A program made the translations under genes and the position numbers. Below the pieces are notes generated by a model. It made no database searches, was not told the DNA's origin, and saw only the letters and a program-made list of their open reading frames with translations. From Methanoregula sp. (lineage in GTDB: Archaea > Halobacteriota > Methanomicrobia > Methanomicrobiales > Methanospirillaceae): DNA of 48,025 nt. The stretch covers positions 1 through 48,025 of the forward strand of contig JAUSBW010000241.1 of the NCBI GenBank assembly GCA_030651815.1, read 5' to 3'. Shown here piece by piece: positions 33,985 to 42,443 of this stretch (the first letter of the stretch is position 1; each line of letters begins with the position of its first letter).

Positions 33985-34864
33985 TTTTCACCTCTCTCTG
34001 CATTAAGCCGTCATTGCAGCACCCTCGCTGGTATTCCCCGTACCATTCACATGCCCGTATAAGACCCGCAATGCCTGAAGGACAACCTGCCAGTTCTTCT
34101 CCCAGATTGAGGAGTGCATATTTTGTTGCAGGATGATTTTTCGTAAAGCAGTCCAGCATAGCGATCGTATCCTTGTGAAGTCCATCTCTCTGATCCGGTT
34201 TGACTGCCTGTTCATCTCCACATCCGCAGAGTGCTGCATACAGGGATACTTCCACTGCAGTGACTGAGATGAACGGACAGACCCGGAGGAGTGCGTCCTG
34301 ACAGGAGTTGCTACTGATCAGTTTTTCCACATCGCCCCGTATGACGCTCTCGAGCACCACACCTGCCGCATCATCAAGACATTGTCCCCATGCAATCTTT
34401 GTGATCCCGTGTTGTTGTGCAATCCTGTCGAGCAGGATGGAACGGGATGGGTGTAACAATGGCAGTGATGATATATCCTGGTTTTTTCCCGTAAATGTTT
34501 CAGCCCCGATACTGAATTCTTCCGACCACGACACCTCAAGAAACTCCGTATCCAGATCATCTGCGATACGCTTCGCACGTGAAGTGTCGCCCCGGGTACT
34601 TGTTCCATCATCTATGGTTATGGCACTAACCCGTATGTCACGGCGCTGTGCCGTGAGTTTTTTTAAAAAATAAAGAAGCGCGCTGCTGCAACGGTCACCC
34701 GAAAGAAGCACTGCGATGTGATCGCCGGGTCTGAGCCAACCCTGTGCCCGTATTACCTTTTTTGCCTTTGCTTCAACATCGACAATAAGGTGCTGATCAC
34801 AGAGATGCAACCCTGAATAGGACTGGAAAACAATTGCATCCCGGTGACATTTACTGCACTGCAT
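33971..34864 (-). CDS. Ncs6/TtuA-like PP-loop paralog with lost catalytic motifs
   Basis: 297 residues from ATG 34864, chosen because the CSKC ribbon starts there; further upstream frame is not family-like. N-terminal zinc ribbon (C3, C6, C22, H25). The PP-loop, normally SGGKDS, reads SGDRCS (55-60). The central CxxC that Ncs6/TtuA/TtcA enzymes use to hold the sulfur-transfer centre is replaced by LHPSRS (137-142), and GHNLDDEAQ appears as GQCLDDAAG (160-168). One C-terminal CxxC is also missing. So the fold is of the tRNA-thiolation family, but adenylation and sulfur transfer look impaired. Divergent from RIO2 kinase; followed by a K+ channel and nadE on the same strand. Confidence 0.78.
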   Translation of the reverse strand: MQCSKCHRDAIVFQSYSGLHLCDQHLIVDVEAKAKKVIRAQGWLRPGDHIAVLLSGDRCSSALLYFLKKLTAQRRDIRVSAITIDDGTSTRGDTSRAKRIADDLDTEFLEVSWSEEFSIGAETFTGKNQDISSLPLLHPSRSILLDRIAQQHGITKIAWGQCLDDAAGVVLESVIRGDVEKLISSNSCQDALLRVCPFISVTAVEVSLYAALCGCGDEQAVKPDQRDGLHKDTIAMLDCFTKNHPATKYALLNLGEELAGCPSGIAGLIRACEWYGEYQRGCCNDGLMQREVKNGAS

Positions 34865-34943
34865 GTTCTGACCCACTTTTATTCTGGAGGATAAAAGATG
34901 TTTAAGGTTGTGATGAGGATCTAATGGGCCTGATGTAAGGAGT

Positions 34944-34955
34944 GATTTTATAGTC
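34944..34955 (+). promoter_or_regulatory. TATA box of the RIO2 kinase gene
   Basis: GATTTTATAG (34944-34953) lies 27-35 bp before ATG 34980 with no ribosome site in between, so the RIO2 message is probably leaderless. Confidence 0.45.
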
Positions 34956-34979
34956 CGGCACATAACCACTCTAACGATT

Positions 34980-35837
34980 ATGGCTGTTTCTGCGGAACAG
35001 ATCCGCACCCTGCATAAATACGAAAAAACCATCCTTTCGGTGCTTGAGCGCCAGATGACACGATATGCATGGGTTCCCCTGGAACAGTTAATCACCAGCA
35101 CCGGGTTTGCAGAATCCGAAGTGAATTACCGATTGGCACGCTTGATTGAGTGGGGCATGGTACGGTTCAACCCGGTACCCTACGATGGGTACGCCCTTGT
35201 TTTTGGGGGATATGACACGCTTGCACTCGCAAGTCTCACCCGGAAAGGGATCATATCGGCTCTGGGGACGCAGATTGGTGAAGGCAAGGAATCGGTTGTC
35301 TATGAGGCTCTTGGTCTCGGGCCGGTAGCCATCAAGTTCCACCGGATTGGAAGTCGATCCTTCAATTCAGCCCGGGTCAACCGTGAGTATATGACTGTAG
35401 AGGGGCATTGCCCATGGCTCATCGCATCGAAGCTCTCTGCCGAACGGGAGTATAAAGCGCTGGTGGCTCTTCATCCAAAGGTCAGCGTCCCGCTCCCTAT
35501 CGCACAGAACCGGCATACCGTGGTGATGGCGCTGATCCGGGGGGCAAACCTCAACCGCTGCCTGCTGGAGGCTCCTGCCGAAGTGCTCGATGAGATCCTG
35601 GCTAATGTCCGCACTACCTACCAGGCCGGGATCATCCATGCCGATCTCTCGGAATATAACATCCTCATGGAAGACGGCAGGTGCGTGTTCATCGACTGGC
35701 CCCAGTGGATAGAGATATCTCATCCGAATGCAGAATCCATCCTTAGCCGGGATATTGATAACATCCTCACATATTTTAAACGGAAATACAAACTCACGTA
35801 TGACCGTGAGGATGCGATACAATGCGTGACCGGCTGA
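34980..35837 (+). CDS. rio2: RIO2-type protein kinase
   Basis: 285 residues. RIO2 is an atypical kinase/ATPase in small-subunit ribosome maturation. The N-terminal winged helix (1-~90: YAWVPLEQLITSTGFAESEVNYRLARLIEWGMVRF) precedes the kinase domain with the P-loop IGEGKESVVYEA (99-110), Lys in VAIKFHRIG, the catalytic loop HADLSEYN (220-227) and metal-binding IDWPQW. The hinge VVMALIRGANLNRCLL is typical. Overlaps the start of the COG2433 gene by 16 bp. Confidence 0.93.
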   Translation: MAVSAEQIRTLHKYEKTILSVLERQMTRYAWVPLEQLITSTGFAESEVNYRLARLIEWGMVRFNPVPYDGYALVFGGYDTLALASLTRKGIISALGTQIGEGKESVVYEALGLGPVAIKFHRIGSRSFNSARVNREYMTVEGHCPWLIASKLSAEREYKALVALHPKVSVPLPIAQNRHTVVMALIRGANLNRCLLEAPAEVLDEILANVRTTYQAGIIHADLSEYNILMEDGRCVFIDWPQWIEISHPNAESILSRDIDNILTYFKRKYKLTYDREDAIQCVTG

Positions 35838-37789
35838 GAGTCTTTGGCATCGATATCATCAAAGGATCGGTGAGGTCGCGTACCCGCAGGCCGGTTTATG
35901 CGCTGATCCGGATGGAAGGCCAGACTATCGTGAGCGAATCCGAGGTCTCGCTGTTCCGGCTCTTCCGCATGCTCAGGGAGGAACAACCCGATATCCTTGC
36001 AGTCGACAGCCTGCAGGAGATCGCTGCTGACCAGCGCGAACTCTACTTCTTTTTGCAGGGTCTGCCCCCGCAGACCCGGCTCGTTCAGGTGACCGGGGGT
36101 GAGCGCAAGGAGACGCTTTGCAAGGTTGCGGCCCGGTACAATATCAGTTTCAACCGTTTCGATCCCTTTGCTGAAGCCCGGACAACCGCACAGGTGGCCT
36201 GCCTGGGTGCCGGCGCCGAGGTCATCGCGTTTGAGAGCGAGAGCGAGATCATAGTGAGCCGGCACCGCTCACTGGGAAAGGGCGGGTGGAGCCAGAACCG
36301 GTACGTGCGCAAGATTCACGGGGCAGTGCAACTCAAGGGGCGGGAGATCGAGCAGGCCCTTGTCGCAGCCGGGCTGAGATATGAGAAGAAGGAGACCCGG
36401 GCATTTGGCGGGTGCAGCCGGGTGGTATTCCGGGTCTTTACTACCCGGGACCAGGTACCCGTTTCCACCTACCGTGGTTCCGATGTGCAGGTGCGGATCA
36501 ATGGCAAACGGCTCGAACGGATCCAGTACCGCCCGCTCTCGGGAAAGCCGCGTTACCTGATTGTCGGAATTGACCCCGGGACTACCACCGCTTTTGCCGC
36601 CCTGGATCTCGACGGAAACCTCCTGCATCTCCAGAGTTCCCGGCAGATGAATATGGGGGATGTGATAGAGTCGCTCTACAAAGTCGGAAAACCCCTCATC
36701 ATCGCATCCGATGTTCAGGATATGCCCTTTTCTGTTGAGAAGATCCGACGGGCGTTCAGCGCGATTGCATATACCCCGAAACAGGATGTGAGTGTTGAGA
36801 CCAAACTGGAGCTTGCCGCCCCCTTTTCGTATGGAAACGATCACGAGCGGGACGCGCTTTCAGCAGCTCTCGATGCGTACCGCCAGTACCGGCATAAGTT
36901 CCAGAACCTGTTAAAACGGATTCCCCCGGGGCACGATCTCGATGAAGTCAGGGCACGGGTGATCCGCGGGCAGTCGTTAGAGCACGCGCTCGCAGAGATG
37001 AATGGTGGTGCAGTCCCTACTCCCCAACGGGAAGCGCCTCCCGCCCGGATTGATGAAAAACACGATGAGCGGGTGCGTGTTCTGGACGGGATGGTCAAGC
37101 GACTCCGCACGTTTGTTGCCGAACTGCAGGAAGAGATCAAGGGAAAAGATTACGAGATTCGCCGTCTGCAGGCACGTATCCGGAAGGTTCAGACCTCCCG
37201 TGATGCGGAGCTGGCAAAGGATACCGAAGTGGTAAAAAAGGATGCAATTATCTCAAGTTTGAAAAAGCATTTACGAAAAGAGGAACGCCACAACCGGAAC
37301 CTTGCCAAACGGTTGGCACGGATCAAACAGTTTGCGGAACTCTCCATGGATGGCGAAGTGGTTCCGGTAAAAGTGATGGATACGCTGACAAAAGATGGTC
37401 TCAGAAGGCTCACTGAAGATGTAGGAATCGATGAAGGAGATGTTGTCTTTGTTATCCGGATCGATGGCTGGGGCAGGAGTGTTGTTAAGGATCTCGCTGA
37501 AATGCGGGTGAAAGCGGTGGTTGTCGGAGCCGCAGTACTTGCCGGGAGCGATCCGCTGCTCATCCCCTCCTTCCGTGAAGCCGGAATCCCCCTCATTACA
37601 GATAAGGAAGCGGGTGTCCAGATCCGGGGTAAGCAGGGACTCTGCAGGAAGGAGGCGCTTGATCATGCCCTGCTCCAGTGGCAGGGAGTACAGATCCGGC
37701 ATGAGCGGGAGAAAAAGACTGAATTGATCGAGCACATCTTCAAGGAGTACAAGAGCGAACGGGGTAAGGAGGTGAAAAAGAGTGGATGA
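35822..37789 (+). CDS. COG2433/DUF460 RNase H-fold protein
   Basis: 655 residues. The N-terminal half has two RNase H/RuvC-like segments: VFGIDIIKGSVRSRTRRPVYALI near the start and the YLIVGIDPGTTTAFAALDLDGNLL segment near 243-265. Between them are family-conserved regions (RFDPFAEARTTAQVACLG). Residues ~415-490 form a long coiled coil (VRVLDGMVKRLRTFVAELQEEIKGKDYEIRRLQARI). The C-terminal domain has DPLLIPSFREAGIPLIT. The family is near-universal in euryarchaea, usually predicted to act on nucleic acid, but without known function. It is sandwiched between RIO2 and ThiL with overlaps on both sides. Confidence 0.85.
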   Translation: MRDRLRVFGIDIIKGSVRSRTRRPVYALIRMEGQTIVSESEVSLFRLFRMLREEQPDILAVDSLQEIAADQRELYFFLQGLPPQTRLVQVTGGERKETLCKVAARYNISFNRFDPFAEARTTAQVACLGAGAEVIAFESESEIIVSRHRSLGKGGWSQNRYVRKIHGAVQLKGREIEQALVAAGLRYEKKETRAFGGCSRVVFRVFTTRDQVPVSTYRGSDVQVRINGKRLERIQYRPLSGKPRYLIVGIDPGTTTAFAALDLDGNLLHLQSSRQMNMGDVIESLYKVGKPLIIASDVQDMPFSVEKIRRAFSAIAYTPKQDVSVETKLELAAPFSYGNDHERDALSAALDAYRQYRHKFQNLLKRIPPGHDLDEVRARVIRGQSLEHALAEMNGGAVPTPQREAPPARIDEKHDERVRVLDGMVKRLRTFVAELQEEIKGKDYEIRRLQARIRKVQTSRDAELAKDTEVVKKDAIISSLKKHLRKEERHNRNLAKRLARIKQFAELSMDGEVVPVKVMDTLTKDGLRRLTEDVGIDEGDVVFVIRIDGWGRSVVKDLAEMRVKAVVVGAAVLAGSDPLLIPSFREAGIPLITDKEAGVQIRGKQGLCRKEALDHALLQWQGVQIRHEREKKTELIEHIFKEYKSERGKEVKKSG

Positions 37790-38645
37790 TCGTGAGCTCC
37801 TGAACATGGTGATGGGCGTAATCGGGCGCGAGAACTGTCTTGACGACTGTGCAGAGCTGCCGTGTGGTGAGCAGATCATGGTAGTTACTACTGACATGCT
37901 TCACCGGACCACCGACTTTGTCGAAGGCATGACCGACTGGCAGGCAGGCTGGATGAGCGCAGCAGTCACCCTCTCAGATATCGCGAGCATGGGAGCGGCC
38001 CCGAAATATCTCCTGATTGCCGTCGGGCTCGACAACTGGAAGTCCCTGTCGGGTGTAATGCAGGGTGCACAGGACTGCTGCAAAAAATATGGTACGGCAA
38101 TCATAGGTGGCGATATCGACCGTCACGGTGAGCTGACCATAGTGACGACCGGGCTTGGTCTTGTCGACAAAAACCGCATTGTGCGGCGGATGGGTGCCCG
38201 ACCGGGCGATCTGGTCTGCATCACAGGCACTCCCGGACAGGCGCAGGCACGGCTTGACGGGTATCTCCAGTATGAGAAAGCGCTCTTTGAACCACAGCCC
38301 CGGGTGGAAGAAGGCCAGCGTCTCGGCCGGGCTGGTGTCAGTGCAATGATGGACGACAGTGACGGGATCGCTCTCTCGCTCTATGATCTGGCAAGCGTGA
38401 ACGGGTGTGGGTTTGCAATTGATTCCGCAAAACTGCCTCTTGCTGCCGGCATTCCCGGAGAGCAGGCACGCGAACTCGCGCTTCACGGCGGCGGGGATTA
38501 TGAACTGATCTTCACCCTCTCTCCTGATAAATTCCCAATTGCCGGAGTGCTTTCAACGGTGATCGGAACCGTGGTGGCAGAAAAAGCGGTCACTGCTGAT
38601 GGCATAACGCTCGCAAAGCGCGGGTACCAGCACCGGTGGGAATAA
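37782..38645 (+). CDS. thiL: Thiamine-monophosphate kinase
   Basis: 287 residues, GTG start at 37782 overlapping the previous gene by 8 bp. ThiL phosphorylates thiamine phosphate to thiamine pyrophosphate. The AIR-synthase-like fold is recognisable from NCLDDCAELP (metal-binding DD, replacing the usual GDDAA), VVTTDMLHRTTDF, AGWMSAAVTLSDIASMGAAPKYLL, the GGDIDRHGELTIVTTGLG strand and the MMDDSDGIALSLYDLA and ALHGGGDYELIFTL motifs. Length normal. Confidence 0.9.
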   Translation: MDDRELLNMVMGVIGRENCLDDCAELPCGEQIMVVTTDMLHRTTDFVEGMTDWQAGWMSAAVTLSDIASMGAAPKYLLIAVGLDNWKSLSGVMQGAQDCCKKYGTAIIGGDIDRHGELTIVTTGLGLVDKNRIVRRMGARPGDLVCITGTPGQAQARLDGYLQYEKALFEPQPRVEEGQRLGRAGVSAMMDDSDGIALSLYDLASVNGCGFAIDSAKLPLAAGIPGEQARELALHGGGDYELIFTLSPDKFPIAGVLSTVIGTVVAEKAVTADGITLAKRGYQHRWE

Positions 38646-38718
38646 TCTGGTTAAAACCACCGGCGCATTAAATACGATCAACACGAGACATTTCTCTGCA
38701 TAAGAACGCGGACACCAT

Positions 38719-39165
38719 ATGGAATCACTGGAAAGCAAGCTGGACAGATTGACGCCCGAACAGCGCAGGGAAGTTGAAGATTTTGTGGATTTCTTACTGT
38801 ACCGGTCAGGTTCACCGCAGGGTGTATCCAGCCCGACCACGGTAAACCCGCCGGTCTTAAAGTCTGCACCTTCCGTGATTCCTGTCATGGCCCCAATGAT
38901 AATGCAGGAAACCCCGCGGGTTGTGGTGCATGAGCAGAATATCCGACAGGAAGGGTCACCTTCATTGGGAGTGCCAGAAGAGCATTATTCTCCCATCCAG
39001 GAGATTACGGTAGAGGTGGAGGACCGGATCTCCCGCGACTATATGGATTACGGTCAATTTGAGCAGCAATCTCCTGCAACTGAAGCGGTAAAAAAAGTCA
39101 AAGCGAAGCTGATCCAGAAGAGCGAACAGGACAAGTCCCGCCACCTGCTCGACTGGATTGATTAA
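38719..39165 (+). CDS. Hypothetical protein with DUF2281-like N terminus
   Basis: 148 residues. The N terminus LESKLDRLTPEQRREVEDFVDFLLYRSG matches the short helix pair of DUF2281-type proteins (often antitoxin-like). The middle is low complexity, Pro/Val-rich (SSPTTVNPPVLKSAPSVIPVMAPM); the end is acidic then basic (VKAKLIQKSEQDKSRHLLDWID). No partner toxin seen. An ATTAAATAC box lies ~45 bp upstream. Confidence 0.6.
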   Translation: MESLESKLDRLTPEQRREVEDFVDFLLYRSGSPQGVSSPTTVNPPVLKSAPSVIPVMAPMIMQETPRVVVHEQNIRQEGSPSLGVPEEHYSPIQEITVEVEDRISRDYMDYGQFEQQSPATEAVKKVKAKLIQKSEQDKSRHLLDWID

Positions 39166-39353
39166 AAAGTGAATCTTTTCTGTATGGGATTTTCTTTAAA
39201 CCGGAGAATGACCCATCAGTGGTTGACACCTCAAATATCCCGTAAAGAATCTTTTTTTCTCCCTCATACGGTCTCTCGGCACAACCTGCGTTCGTGAAAT
39301 GAATGCAGATCGTGGTGAAACAAACTATCAGAAAAACAATTGAGATAAAAAGA

Positions 39354-39425
39354 TGGACTCGACGGGATTTGAACCCGTGGCCTTCACGTTGCAAACGTGA
39401 CGATCTACCCCTGATCTACGAGCCC
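39354..39425 (-). tRNA. tRNA-Ala (anticodon UGC)
   Basis: Minus strand. Acceptor GGGCTCG pairs with CGAGTCC, discriminator A; D arm GATC-AGGGGTA-GATC; anticodon stem TCACG/CGTGA with loop TTTGCAA, anticodon TGC; T arm ACGGG-TTCAAAT-CCCGT. 72 nt without encoded CCA. The tight D and anticodon stems and TTCAAAT loop leave little doubt. Confidence 0.93.
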
Positions 39426-39441
39426 TTCAGTGCTATTTGCG

Positions 39442-39485
39442 GCATACTATTTTTCCGTCTATTCCATATAGTTGTTACTGATCAG
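39442..39485 (-). promoter_or_regulatory. tRNA-Ala(UGC) promoter
   Basis: On the minus strand AACTATAT (39476-39483), then GAAAAATAGTATGCC with the start-site ATGC at 39442-39445. Spacing of about 25-30 bp from box A to ATGC matches the archaeal box A/box B arrangement. The same elements recur before the second tRNA-Ala. Confidence 0.6.
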
Positions 39486-39535
39486 GGATCCGCAAGGCAG
39501 ATGAAGCACGAAAATAAAATATTCCCTGAACCATT

Positions 39536-39721
39536 ATGGCCAAGCTGATCATTGAACCCAAGAAGACAAAGGACGGGCTGATCGAGTATGTCGTCAACTA
39601 CCATGACCCAAAGAGCGACAACTCGTTTACCATCACCACAACAAACGATCTCAATGAAGCGGTGGAGAAGCTGAAATCCGCGTTGGAAGGCGAAGTTGCG
39701 TCTATGCAACAGAAGAAATGA
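39536..39721 (+). CDS. Hypothetical 61-residue protein
   Basis: A small, soluble, charged protein (AKLIIEPKKTKDGLIEYVVNYHDPKSDNSFTITTTNDLNEAVEKLKSALEGE). Beta-rich N half, amphipathic helix at the C terminus. It sits between the two tRNA-Ala genes on the opposite strand. No family recognised; compositional quality and clean ATG suggest it is real. Confidence 0.5.
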   Translation: MAKLIIEPKKTKDGLIEYVVNYHDPKSDNSFTITTTNDLNEAVEKLKSALEGEVASMQQKK

Positions 39722-39924
39722 TCTAAACGATAGTTTCTGCAATTGTAAAATGTTGTTTCATGACGAACCCGGGGGGTTCCGGCATAGCCTTCACCTCCGC
39801 CACTGGAATCCCCCGGCGGCGAATCCCCACGCGCAAAATACCTGTCAGGTTTTACGCCACTCAGAATATAGAAGGAATGAGTGTTGGACTAAAAAATCTT
39901 CAGACTGTTTTTTAAACAGGAAAA
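39722..39924. other. Spacer between small gene and tRNA
   Basis: About 200 bp, GC-rich in its middle (39765-39835, with GGGGGG and CCCCCGG runs), no gene recognised. The GGGGG/CCCCC repeats could form secondary structure; no RNA family identified. Confidence 0.3.
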
Positions 39925-39996
39925 TGGACCCGGCGGGATTTGAACCCGCGGCCTCTACGTTGCGAACGTAGCGATCTACCCCTGATCTACGAGCCC
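39925..39996 (-). tRNA. tRNA-Ala (anticodon CGC)
   Basis: Minus strand. Acceptor GGGCTCG with CGGGTCC (two G-U pairs), discriminator A; D arm as in the first copy; anticodon stem CTACG/CGTAG with loop TTCGCAA, anticodon CGC; T arm GCGGG-TTCAAAT-CCCGC. 72 nt, no encoded CCA. Differs from the UGC copy mainly in the anticodon arm and T stem. Confidence 0.93.
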
Positions 39997-40007
39997 GCCT
40001 TTTTGTG

Positions 40008-40039
40008 GCATACAATTTTTCAGCGCAGGGGATATAGTT
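40008..40039 (-). promoter_or_regulatory. tRNA-Ala(CGC) promoter
   Basis: Minus strand AACTATAT at 40032-40039 and GAAAAATTGTATGCC with ATGC at 40008-40011. Matches the first tRNA-Ala promoter at both elements and at the preceding AACAAC. Confidence 0.6.
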
Positions 40040-40104
40040 GTTGCTGTCCCTTACCGCCCGTCGCCGCATCGTGAGATGGGATGACCACGAAAAAATGATG
40101 TGAA

Positions 40105-41109
40105 TCAGAGAATGATCTCGATATCGAGTTTCTCTGCAAGTTCCTTATACCGGTTCCGGATCGTGACCTCTGTGACACCTGCCACTTCTGCCACTTCGCG
40201 CTGGGTGCGCCGCTCTCCGCCAAGGATTGAAGAGATATAAATTGCGGCTGCTGCCACACCGGTCGGGCCCCTGCCGCTGGTCAGCTCGCGTTCCCCGGCC
40301 TGCCGGAGAATCTCTACTGCGCGGCTTTGGACTTCACCCTTAAGAGTCAGTCCCGAGCAGAAGCGCGGTACGTAATCGATGGGGGAAGTCGGGAGGAGCT
40401 TTAAGCCCAGTTCACGGGAGATGAAGCGGTACGTTCTGCCGATCTCTTTTCTTGACACACGCGACACTTCGGCGATCTCATCAAGGGTTCTTGGCACATT
40501 GCACTGCCGGCAGGCTGCATAGAGGGCTGCTGCTGCCACACCTTCGATGCTCCGCCCGCGGATCAGGTTCTTGTCAACCGCATCGCGGTACACGACTGCT
40601 GCGGTTTCACGGACGTTTCGCGGGAGACCGAGAGCCGATGCCATCCGGTCAAGTTCTGAAAGGGCGAATGCGAGGTTGCGCTCAGTTGCATTGCTTACCC
40701 GGATACGGCGCTGCCACTTGCGGAGCCGGTAGAGCTGTGCCCGGTTCTTGGACGAGATTGCCCTGCCGTAACTGTCACGGTTGCGCCAGTCGATCATGGT
40801 CGAGAGACCCTTGTCGTGGATCGTAAAGGTCATCGGTGCACCGACCCGCGAGCGCTTCATGCGCTGGTCATGGTCGAATGCACGCCACTCAGGACCACGG
40901 TCTATGAAATCATCATCGAGCACAAGCCCGCAGCTCTGGCAGACCAGTTCAGCCCGTTCGTAATCATGGACTAGCTGTCGCCCGCCGCACTCCGGGCAGA
41001 CCGTCTCGGTGTGGTTCTCTGCTTTCTTTTCCGTCTCTTTCTGCTTTGTCCGCGTTTTGAGCGCTTCCCTTTCATTCTGAAGGGTTTTTAACTTCTCAAC
41101 TTCCGTCAT
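40105..41109 (-). CDS. tfb: Transcription initiation factor B (TFIIB homolog)
   Basis: 334 residues from ATG 41109, preferred over the ATG at 41115 because GGGGA is then 7-11 nt upstream. TFB bridges TBP-bound promoter DNA and RNA polymerase. Zinc ribbon [24 protein letters not shown] near residue 40-60, B-finger region [19 protein letters not shown], first cyclin repeat ...[48 protein letters not shown], second ...[31 protein letters not shown]-terminal helix [19 protein letters not shown] binds the BRE. Located next to the Gar1 gene, as in many archaea. Confidence 0.95.
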   Translation of the reverse strand: MTEVEKLKTLQNEREALKTRTKQKETEKKAENHTETVCPECGGRQLVHDYERAELVCQSCGLVLDDDFIDRGPEWRAFDHDQRMKRSRVGAPMTFTIHDKGLSTMIDWRNRDSYGRAISSKNRAQLYRLRKWQRRIRVSNATERNLAFALSELDRMASALGLPRNVRETAAVVYRDAVDKNLIRGRSIEGVAAAALYAACRQCNVPRTLDEIAEVSRVSRKEIGRTYRFISRELGLKLLPTSPIDYVPRFCSGLTLKGEVQSRAVEILRQAGERELTSGRGPTGVAAAAIYISSILGGERRTQREVAEVAGVTEVTIRNRYKELAEKLDIEIIL

Positions 41110-41173
41110 CCACATTCCCCGTTACTGCTTTTTTTCTGATGGCACAAACCAATGTATTTGTGTTGTTGTGATC

Positions 41174-41398
41174 TTATTTTGCGAAGAGTTTCTCATTGGG
41201 CAGAACTGCGCATTTTTCCCGGCAGAGAACCGCAGCGTACGGTGCTTTCACATTGCCGAAAAGATCCAGAATCTTTCCCACCGGTTTCATTCGCTTGTCA
41301 GTCACTTCGCTGTATAAAGCGGGAAGCTGGCCGGCATCGCACTGGATAATGAGCATCCGACTGCCAACTGAGCTCATCGCTCGACCAACAACCTTCAT
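41174..41398 (-). CDS. gar1: Gar1-like H/ACA RNP protein
   Basis: A 74-residue Gar1-type beta-barrel protein: MSSVGSRMLIIQCDAGQLPALYSEVTDKRMKPVGKILDLFGNVKAPYAAVL, the core of the H/ACA pseudouridylation protein that contacts Cbf5. A GAGGT site 7-11 nt before ATG 41398 and a TATATAG box (41443-41451, minus strand) support the start. The gene precedes tfb by ~64 bp on the same strand, a conserved pairing. Confidence 0.85.
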   Translation of the reverse strand: MKVVGRAMSSVGSRMLIIQCDAGQLPALYSEVTDKRMKPVGKILDLFGNVKAPYAAVLCREKCAVLPNEKLFAK

Positions 41399-41440
41399 TC
41401 AAACAACCTCACAAACACAATATTACTGAAATAATTTAGT

Positions 41441-41453
41441 AATCTATATACAT
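41441..41453 (-). promoter_or_regulatory. Promoter of the gar1-tfb pair
   Basis: GTATATAGA box centred ~49 bp from the gar1 start codon, with a strong ribosome site at 41405-41409 giving a short leader. Confidence 0.45.
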
Positions 41454-41500
41454 CCAACAGCACGGTATTTAAATGTTCCGTGAAAGTATAAATAGAATTT

Positions 41501-42145
41501 TCAGGAACCAAGGAATTGGTCGATATTTAAAGATATAACCTCTCTGCACTGTGCATCGGTCAGTCCGGCACCTTTAGCCACGATAAATTTTTCCCCTTTG
41601 CTCAGAATATCGTGCGGAGCATGCGCGTCAGAGTCAACCACGAGCTGGCAGCCCGCTTCACGCGCAATCCGGGCTACATGTCCGTTCGTTCGGTTATGCC
41701 CGCCCCGCGAAGTAAGCTCAAGGGCGACACCATTCTTTGCAGCAAGGCGCGCCTCCTCAATTGTGACAAGTCCCGGATGCGCAAGCACATTTACGTACCT
41801 GCATCCGCAGGCGGCCTGGTTTGTCCCGGGAGCAACCGGTTCTACCGTTGTTTCACCGTGTACTACAACGATGTCTGCCCCTTGTTCCTTTGCAAATTTC
41901 GCAAGGTCTGCGATCTGGATGGGTGGAACGTGGGTGATTTCAACTCCGCAGAGCAGTCTTACTCCATAGATCTGTGCAGATTCCCGTACCTTGGCAAGGG
42001 CTGCAAGTATCTCTTCGGTATTGGAATAGTCCGCGTGATCCGCGATTGCAACTGTCGTGTAACCCATCACCGCCATCCTCCGGATTAATTCAGTGGGGAG
42101 CATCTCCCCATCAGAGAGGATTGTGTGGGTGTGCAGGTCGTACAT
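41501..42145 (-). CDS. PHP-domain phosphoesterase
   Basis: 214 residues. Metal-binding PHP motifs: YDLHTHTILSDGE (motif I), VAIADHADYS (II), GVEITHV and VVVHGETTVE (III), VNVLAHPGLV and DSDAHAP (IV), all His/Asp sites present. Related to histidinol phosphatase/YcdX-type enzymes; exact substrate not deducible. Starts five bases after the SRP19 stop on the same strand, so co-transcribed. Confidence 0.88.
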   Translation of the reverse strand: MYDLHTHTILSDGEMLPTELIRRMAVMGYTTVAIADHADYSNTEEILAALAKVRESAQIYGVRLLCGVEITHVPPIQIADLAKFAKEQGADIVVVHGETTVEPVAPGTNQAACGCRYVNVLAHPGLVTIEEARLAAKNGVALELTSRGGHNRTNGHVARIAREAGCQLVVDSDAHAPHDILSKGEKFIVAKGAGLTDAQCREVISLNIDQFLGS

Positions 42146-42150
42146 GCTCT

Positions 42151-42426
42151 TTACCGTCCCTTATCCATCTTCTGGGCCACTTTTTTTATGAGTACTTCTT
42201 TTTTTCCGGTCCATTCGGCAACAATACGGCCTTCATGCCGTTCCCAGTGTGCGGGGTGGTGGTGCTCTTCCACCCTGTAGGCGACCCCAATTTTCCGTAA
42301 TGAGCGTTCAATATCCGCAAGAACCGGTCCCTTGGCTGCCAGACTGCCAGAAACCCTCCTGCCCTCACTGCGTGAATACCCTGCATTGAAGTAGCAGGGA
42401 TATAGTATACACTCCCCTTCCACCAT
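42151..42426 (-). CDS. srp19: Signal recognition particle protein SRP19
   Basis: 91 residues: ECILYPCYFNAGYSRSEGRRVSGSLAAKGPVL is the diagnostic N terminus, with the basic C-terminal tail (WTGKKEVLIKKVAQKMDKGR). SRP19 binds helices 6 and 8 of 7S RNA and helps SRP54 assemble. ATG 42426 has no ribosome site; a TATA-like box ~28 bp upstream points to a leaderless mRNA (see the shared promoter). Confidence 0.94.
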   Translation of the reverse strand: MVEGECILYPCYFNAGYSRSEGRRVSGSLAAKGPVLADIERSLRKIGVAYRVEEHHHPAHWERHEGRIVAEWTGKKEVLIKKVAQKMDKGR

Positions 42427-42443
42427 TGCAGGAGGGTTTGTGG

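Noticed and set aside
37782-37800. Possible TPP riboswitch near thiL
   Set aside because: thiL starts inside the preceding gene and no THI-box core (CUGAGA with ACCUGA) is seen upstream.
39765-39835. G/C-rich inverted segments between the tRNA genes considered as a tRNA or small RNA remnant
   Set aside because: No cloverleaf or T-loop sequence could be built; left as plain spacer.
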